Part shown: positions 61,501 through 64,000 of the stretch, piece after piece | Layout of the letters: the number at the start of each line of letters is the position of its first letter | Numbering within the stretch: position 1 is the stretch's first letter | Source of the DNA: Plantactinospora mayteni | Lineage (GTDB): Bacteria; Actinomycetota; Actinomycetes; Mycobacteriales; Micromonosporaceae | Direction of reading: 5' to 3' | Assembly (NCBI RefSeq): GCF_016862935.1 | Contig: NZ_BONX01000003.1 | Coordinates: 186,001 to 250,000, forward strand | DNA length: 64,000 bases | Notes under the pieces: generated by a model | What the model was told of the DNA's origin: nothing | Seen by the model: the letters and a program-made list of their open reading frames with translations, nothing else | Database searches by the model: none | Made by a program: the position numbers and the translations under genes

Positions 61501-62185
61501 CGACCAGGTTGCCCTCCGGATCGACCAGACAGCGCCGGTACCGGCCGTCGTTGTCCAGCACCACGACCCCGCCGAAGGCGCCGTAGCGGTAGTGCACCAC
61601 CCCGCCCGACCGGTACGGGCGGTCGGAGAGGACGGCCGGCCCCACGTAGCCGACCGTCGCCTCGTCGAGACGTTTCGCCAGCTCCCGGAAGAGTTCGTCG
61701 GTCGCCGGGTGGACGGTGAGGAACTTTCCGGCCCCGGCCCGTGGCGAACGGGGACCGTTGAGTTCGGCGAGTCCCGCCGTGGTGGCCACGAAGGCGAACG
61801 CGGTACCGGTCTCGACCAGCACCGGCACGCACGCGGCGAGCACCTCCGGCGCGTTCGACGGCGTCGCCGAGACGTGCAGCTTCCACCCCTGCGACCGGTT
61901 GACGGGCAGCGCCGGAGCGACCACGGTCCGCCCGGCCCGTTGCTGGACGGTCCAGCCGGCCAGACTGATCCGGTCCAGCAGCTCGCCGACCAGCTCAGCC
62001 GGCTCACGCAGGTCGGCCGGCTCAGTCAGGTCGGCCGGCTCAGTCAGGTCGGCCGGCTCACGCAAGTCGGCCGGCTCACGCTGCCCGGACCATGCCGCGC
62101 GGCGGGCCGCTGCCCGGGTCCACCCGCGCACCGGCATGGCGAGGCCGGAACTCCGGCTCGCGGTTGCCGACGACTCGGGCCTCAT
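58547..62185 (-). CDS. Class III-type lanthipeptide synthetase (LanKC)
   Basis: A 1212-residue three-domain enzyme with ATG 62183-62185 four bases after GGGGAG. The N-terminal lyase domain is recognisable (SQGWKLHVSATPSNAPEVLA, AGAGKFLTVHPATDELFREL, GPAVLSDRPYRSGGVVHYRY). A Ser/Thr kinase domain starts near residue 383 (GGRYAVTGAIRQANKGGVYR, VLIKEARPYVG, VVLRDLAPENVLLLPDGELR). A LanC-like domain follows (LAHGTAGIGAFLLATGHLLG), but the Trp-Cys and Cys-His zinc ligands of true LanC and class IV enzymes are not seen, so class III fits. Such enzymes phosphorylate and eliminate Ser/Thr and form lanthionine or labionin rings. Low-complexity inserts are unusually long. No precursor gene is evident nearby. 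Confidence 0.85.
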   Translation of the reverse strand: MRPESSATASRSSGLAMPVRGWTRAAARRAAWSGQREPADLREPADLTEPADLTEPADLREPAELVGELLDRISLAGWTVQQRAGRTVVAPALPVNRSQGWKLHVSATPSNAPEVLAACVPVLVETGTAFAFVATTAGLAELNGPRSPRAGAGKFLTVHPATDELFRELAKRLDEATVGYVGPAVLSDRPYRSGGVVHYRYGAFGGVVVLDNDGRYRRCLVDPEGNLVEDRCEPVFRPPAWVELPFDSVPERPAPAVLGSPVWPAGPTGPSWSVASMQVLGTSTADPVIGSTGTAGSVGGGPGDPAGPGVLARSGGSTESEGPAGSGGPARSGGDARFGESARSGGPAGSGGPVRPAGAAGSTGAVGSTGTWGPVDPTGPAEVLIGGRYAVTGAIRQANKGGVYRARDLRTGVTVLIKEARPYVGADAYDRDVRDLLGHEARVLRHLLPLGVTPRPLREFVQGDHRFLVEELLPGRPLSTDPPDLPVAGPDRPGWHHLLDRLARLLGAVHPVGVVLRDLAPENVLLLPDGELRLVDLELAALRTGGPDDWSYLDLRHSGAPGYVAPEQWRGAAPDPAADLFSLGVLALWLAGRVSPAGVDMAGGGSSVGSVGLPARSPEEWAAALLEPSFGGPPVPAPLRRIVTGLLRAEPADRIGLDEVVALCAEASDEGIRRTDEPVISGAGPGLGPSPRSDPNSGPDGQALPEAVATLPDPEAVATLPEREAVAMLPESEAVATLPESAWWGLVEEVVLRLDPAPGARSTVDSGNRSGARSTLPARPAGAGWPGWATGPFWAAPGPDRQLAPVRGCAGIARSVAALTRLVVDRPATGEPARPAGAARVLDLLLDRLLHSLDGEPQRLPGLSAGSAAAVWALSDAGRLLGRPYLVDRAVELALRLPVRWPDPGLGNGLAGLGTGLLRVWQHTYLPALRDRITAVAGHLLDTVDPGGAMVWTVDPSFDSVRAGLRSYGLAHGTAGIGAFLLATGHLLGRRDLTAAAVRCAETLLDAARPVDGRAHWPTPSVGTGSERRACSDDPAGIGSFLSRAYVHTGDSRYRDAAVAAARAVTTSRWPRHGGGRGAGYLPGGEPGSAGDGEFLLDLTRATGDARYAAWAEALATRWWATGAGPAGGTDRPDGPERPGTDDPDPAGRLAFLLRLRLGGARLFHPDPAVESGYHGTDQPVGTPVGAVGIPAWRSGSGRPVTPCAGGPTCRC
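59967..60074. repeat. Four 27-bp in-frame copies in LanKC
   Basis: Units starting at 59967, 59994, 60021 and 60048 encode EAVATLPES-like nonapeptides between the kinase and the LanC-like domain (about residues 704-740). They probably lengthen a flexible linker. Confidence 0.9.
62001..62072. repeat. Four 18-bp in-frame copies near the LanKC start
   Basis: Units at 62001, 62019, 62037 and 62055 encode REPADL or TEPADL hexapeptides (about residues 37-62), ahead of the lyase domain. A part copy follows at 62073. Confidence 0.9.
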
Positions 62186-62555
62186 AGTTCTCCCCGGTTA
62201 GCGGTTGGCGAAGTGCCGGCCGTGGTGAGTGGCGAGCCGGCACCGCCGACGAGAGTGCCGGTCCGGCGCATCGTCCGGGCATCGACCCGATATCGAGTAC
62301 GTGCGGCCGGGTGCCGACGCCGCGCTCCGGTCGGGTAGCCGTCGAAGATCCGGTCGGGTACCGGACCGTACGGAGACAGGCCGGATTTTCCCGAGTGGAC
62401 TGGGACACCGGTCCCGGGCCTGCGGGACGTACGACGGGACAGAATGCTGAGCCGACGGACCGTTCCGCGCCCGTTGGACACCGGGCCTAGGCTGCGGGAG
62501 GAAACCGTCGCCACCAGCGCGAAGACCGTCGAGATTGGATTACGAGGGGAGTGTC
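62186..62555. other. Divergent promoter region, no gene seen
   Basis: This 370-base gap separates LanKC from the divergent 165-residue protein. I searched for a short precursor-peptide frame with a ribosome-binding site and a Ser/Cys-rich end and found none. CCGGTCGGGTA is repeated at 62330 and 62350. Confidence 0.55.
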
Positions 62556-63053
62556 ATGACCGCTAAGCCGATTCGTCCGGTTCGCCCGACGGAGATCGAA
62601 CCGATCGTCATCGCCAGCGACAACAGCTTCGCGCACGCCTACGGCAGTGTCGCGGAGATGCTGAGCGAGAAGGACATCGGCGCCAAGGCCCAGGGCGGCC
62701 TGGAGTTCTTCGACAAGGCGGGCCGTCGACTCGCGCCGGTACTCAGCCACTCGTGGGAGCTGGAGGGGCTGGTGCCGACGCTCGAGGACCCGGACCCGGA
62801 GCTGATCCAGGGCCGGTTGCAGGCCGTCGTCCAGCACGTCGGGGACTACATCCGCCGGCACCCGGAGATCGTCGTCGACTCCGGGCTGACCGCGGACGAG
62901 GCGATCGCCGCCCTGCCGCAGCTCGGCGGCGGCACGCTGACCGAAGATGCCGCGCACTTCCCGGGCGGCGACTCCCCGGCGGGAGGCGTCCGGCTGATGG
63001 ATCGGGGCGGCTGGTTCCACAACTCACTGCACGCCGCCGGCTGGACACACTGA
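62556..63053 (+). CDS. Cysteine-free unknown protein divergent from LanKC
   Basis: A 165-residue protein with ATG 62556 after GAGGGGAG. I do not recognise a named family. The sequence is soluble, with VIASDNSFAHAYGSVAEMLS near the start, a GGLEFFDKAGRRLAPVLSHS segment, a helical middle (IQGRLQAVVQHVGDYIRRHP) and an aromatic end (DRGGWFHNSLHAAGWTH). It contains no cysteine, so it cannot itself be a lanthionine precursor. Head-to-head placement with LanKC suggests co-regulation, perhaps as a partner or regulator, but this is inference. The histidine kinase gene follows 27 bases later. Confidence 0.7.
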   Translation: MTAKPIRPVRPTEIEPIVIASDNSFAHAYGSVAEMLSEKDIGAKAQGGLEFFDKAGRRLAPVLSHSWELEGLVPTLEDPDPELIQGRLQAVVQHVGDYIRRHPEIVVDSGLTADEAIAALPQLGGGTLTEDAAHFPGGDSPAGGVRLMDRGGWFHNSLHAAGWTH

Positions 63054-63080
63054 GAACTTGATCGGACAGGGGTAGCAGGG

Positions 63081-64000
63081 GTGACGTCCACCGAGGACAC
63101 CAGACGATGGCCCACACGCAGGGTCGCCGCGCTGGTCGGGGCAGCCATCGTCGTCGCGCTCGTGGTGGTCGGGCAGTACGTCAGTGACCGCGGGCTCTGG
63201 GTCGAACAGACCGGCGAGACCGCGGTGATCGCGGTCGCGTTCACCGTGCTGGGCGTACTGGTACTGATCGGGATGCCCGGGCATCTCGTGGGCCGGCTCA
63301 TGCTCGCCGCCGGGGGGGCGGCGAGCGTGGCCGTGCTCGCGGAGAGTTGGGGAACCTGGCTGCCACTCGCCTGGCTGAGCCAGTGGACGTGGTGGGTCCC
63401 GTACGGGCTGATCTTCCTCACCCTGCTGGTCTTCCCGGACGGGCGACTGCCCTCGCGGCGCTGGCGTCCGGTCGCCGTGGTGATCATCGGCGGGACGATC
63501 GTCGCCGCCCTCGCCTACGCGACCGCCGCCCTGGACGACCCCTACAGCCTGGTCAGCGACCCGGAGCCGGCGCCGACGCAGCGGGCTCGGACGCTCGTAC
63601 TGGTCGCACTCCTCGCCATCGGGGTGACCGTACTCGGGCTGATCACGACCCTGGTCTCGCTGGTGTTGCGCTGGCGGCGGGCCGACGGTGAGACCCGGGC
63701 CCAGCTCGCCTGCCTGCTGGCGTCGGCGGTCCTGCTGCTCCTCGGGCTCGTGCTGGAGGTCATCAACCTGCCCGGAGCCTGGGTGATCATGGTGGTGGCG
63801 ATACCCATCGGGCTGGCCGTCGCGGTACTTCGCTACCGGCTGTACGACCTCGACCAGGTGATCAACCGGACCATCGTCTGGCTGGTGATGAGCCTGCTGG
63901 TGATCGCCGCCTTCGTCGGGCTGATCACCCTGCTGCGGGACCTGCTGATGGCGGGCAGCACCTCGAACGCCTCGCTGGTCGCGACCGGGCTGATCGCGGT
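63081..64000 (+). CDS. Sensor histidine kinase, N-terminal membrane part (runs off right edge)
   Basis: An open frame from GTG 63081 to the window end (306 codons). It has many membrane helices (VAALVGAAIVVALVVVGQYV, VAFTVLGVLVLIGMPGHLVG, YGLIFLTLLVFPDGRLPSRR, LLLLGLVLEVINLPGAWVIM). The FPDGRLPSRRW motif between helices and the YRLYDLDQVINRTIVWLVMS segment are hallmarks of NarL-type actinomycete sensor kinases, in which a GAF-like part, HisKA_3 and HATPase domains follow. Those lie outside the window. Its response regulator is probably encoded downstream. Confidence 0.8.
   Translation, partial: MTSTEDTRRWPTRRVAALVGAAIVVALVVVGQYVSDRGLWVEQTGETAVIAVAFTVLGVLVLIGMPGHLVGRLMLAAGGAASVAVLAESWGTWLPLAWLSQWTWWVPYGLIFLTLLVFPDGRLPSRRWRPVAVVIIGGTIVAALAYATAALDDPYSLVSDPEPAPTQRARTLVLVALLAIGVTVLGLITTLVSLVLRWRRADGETRAQLACLLASAVLLLLGLVLEVINLPGAWVIMVVAIPIGLAVAVLRYRLYDLDQVINRTIVWLVMSLLVIAAFVGLITLLRDLLMAGSTSNASLVATGLIA

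Noticed and set aside
62186-62555. Short frames in the LanKC promoter gap as a hidden precursor peptide
   Set aside because: None has a ribosome-binding site with a Ser/Cys-rich end; the longest minus-strand frame runs into the synthetase gene and is Arg/Pro-rich noise.
62556-63053. The 165-residue protein as a lanthipeptide precursor
   Set aside because: It has no cysteine and is far longer than class III precursors, so it cannot carry lanthionine or labionin rings.

Overview
The window is very GC-rich, with G or C in nearly every third codon position. It carries a SsgA-like sporulation regulator, a Spo0M-like protein, F420-type luciferase-like oxidoreductases, a HelR-type helicase and secreted plant-polymer hydrolases. 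This points to a filamentous, sporulating actinomycete, most likely of the Micromonosporaceae; the family is inferred from gene style, not from a marker gene.

Positions 1-17958 hold most of a specialised-metabolite gene cluster that continues beyond the left edge. Its core is an amino-group carrier protein (AmCP, LysW-type) system. A 55-residue LysW homologue ending in EDWGE is encoded with the LysX-type ligase, LysZ-type kinase, LysY-type reductase and LysK-type peptidase. They sit in one tightly overlapping minus-strand operon (16515 to 4150) with a two-gene transketolase, a DegT-type aminotransferase, a BtrH-like protein, a 190-residue unknown, a GMC oxidoreductase, a class III aminotransferase and a sulfotransferase. 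This is the logic known for DADH (2,6-diamino-5,7-dihydroxyheptanoate) and for azabicyclic amino acids such as those of vazabitide, ficellomycin and azinomycin. An adenylation-carrier didomain (2121-4085), a pair of complementary half acyl-CoA dehydrogenases and a type II thioesterase would supply a second, carrier-bound amino acid. An XRE-TPR regulator (16678) sits at the far end. A shared TTACTGGAGT motif occurs in the promoter regions of the cluster.

Positions 18000-22300 look like a scar: an endonuclease-family fragment, an IS982-type transposase fragment, a glmS tail and an orphan hairpin lie beside a tRNA-Val(CAC). A large unrecognised protein (18549-21185) is embedded there. Positions 22286-40935 look like ordinary genome. 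They hold a PGPGW membrane protein, a SsgA-like protein, an SDR, a GH44 glucanase with CBM3, AraC and Rrf2 regulators, a DUF4236 protein, a VOC protein, a TPR-FN3 membrane protein, a two-component system facing a LolA-like lipoprotein carrier plus ABC transporter, and HelR.

Positions 41000-43500 have less biased codons, a beta-propeller protein and a frameshifted membrane-protein relic, suggesting acquired DNA. Positions 43469-57111 include a Spo0M-like protein, SnoaL/TetR and LLM genes, a GH5 mannanase with CBM2, an M1 peptidase, a second LLM enzyme, a SARP-type regulator without a visible P-loop and a carboxylesterase. A GntR-TetR chimeric regulator faces the esterase. Positions 58547-63053 hold a class III-type lanthipeptide synthetase (LanKC) with no visible precursor peptide, divergent from a cysteine-free 165-residue protein. 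A histidine kinase runs off the right edge.
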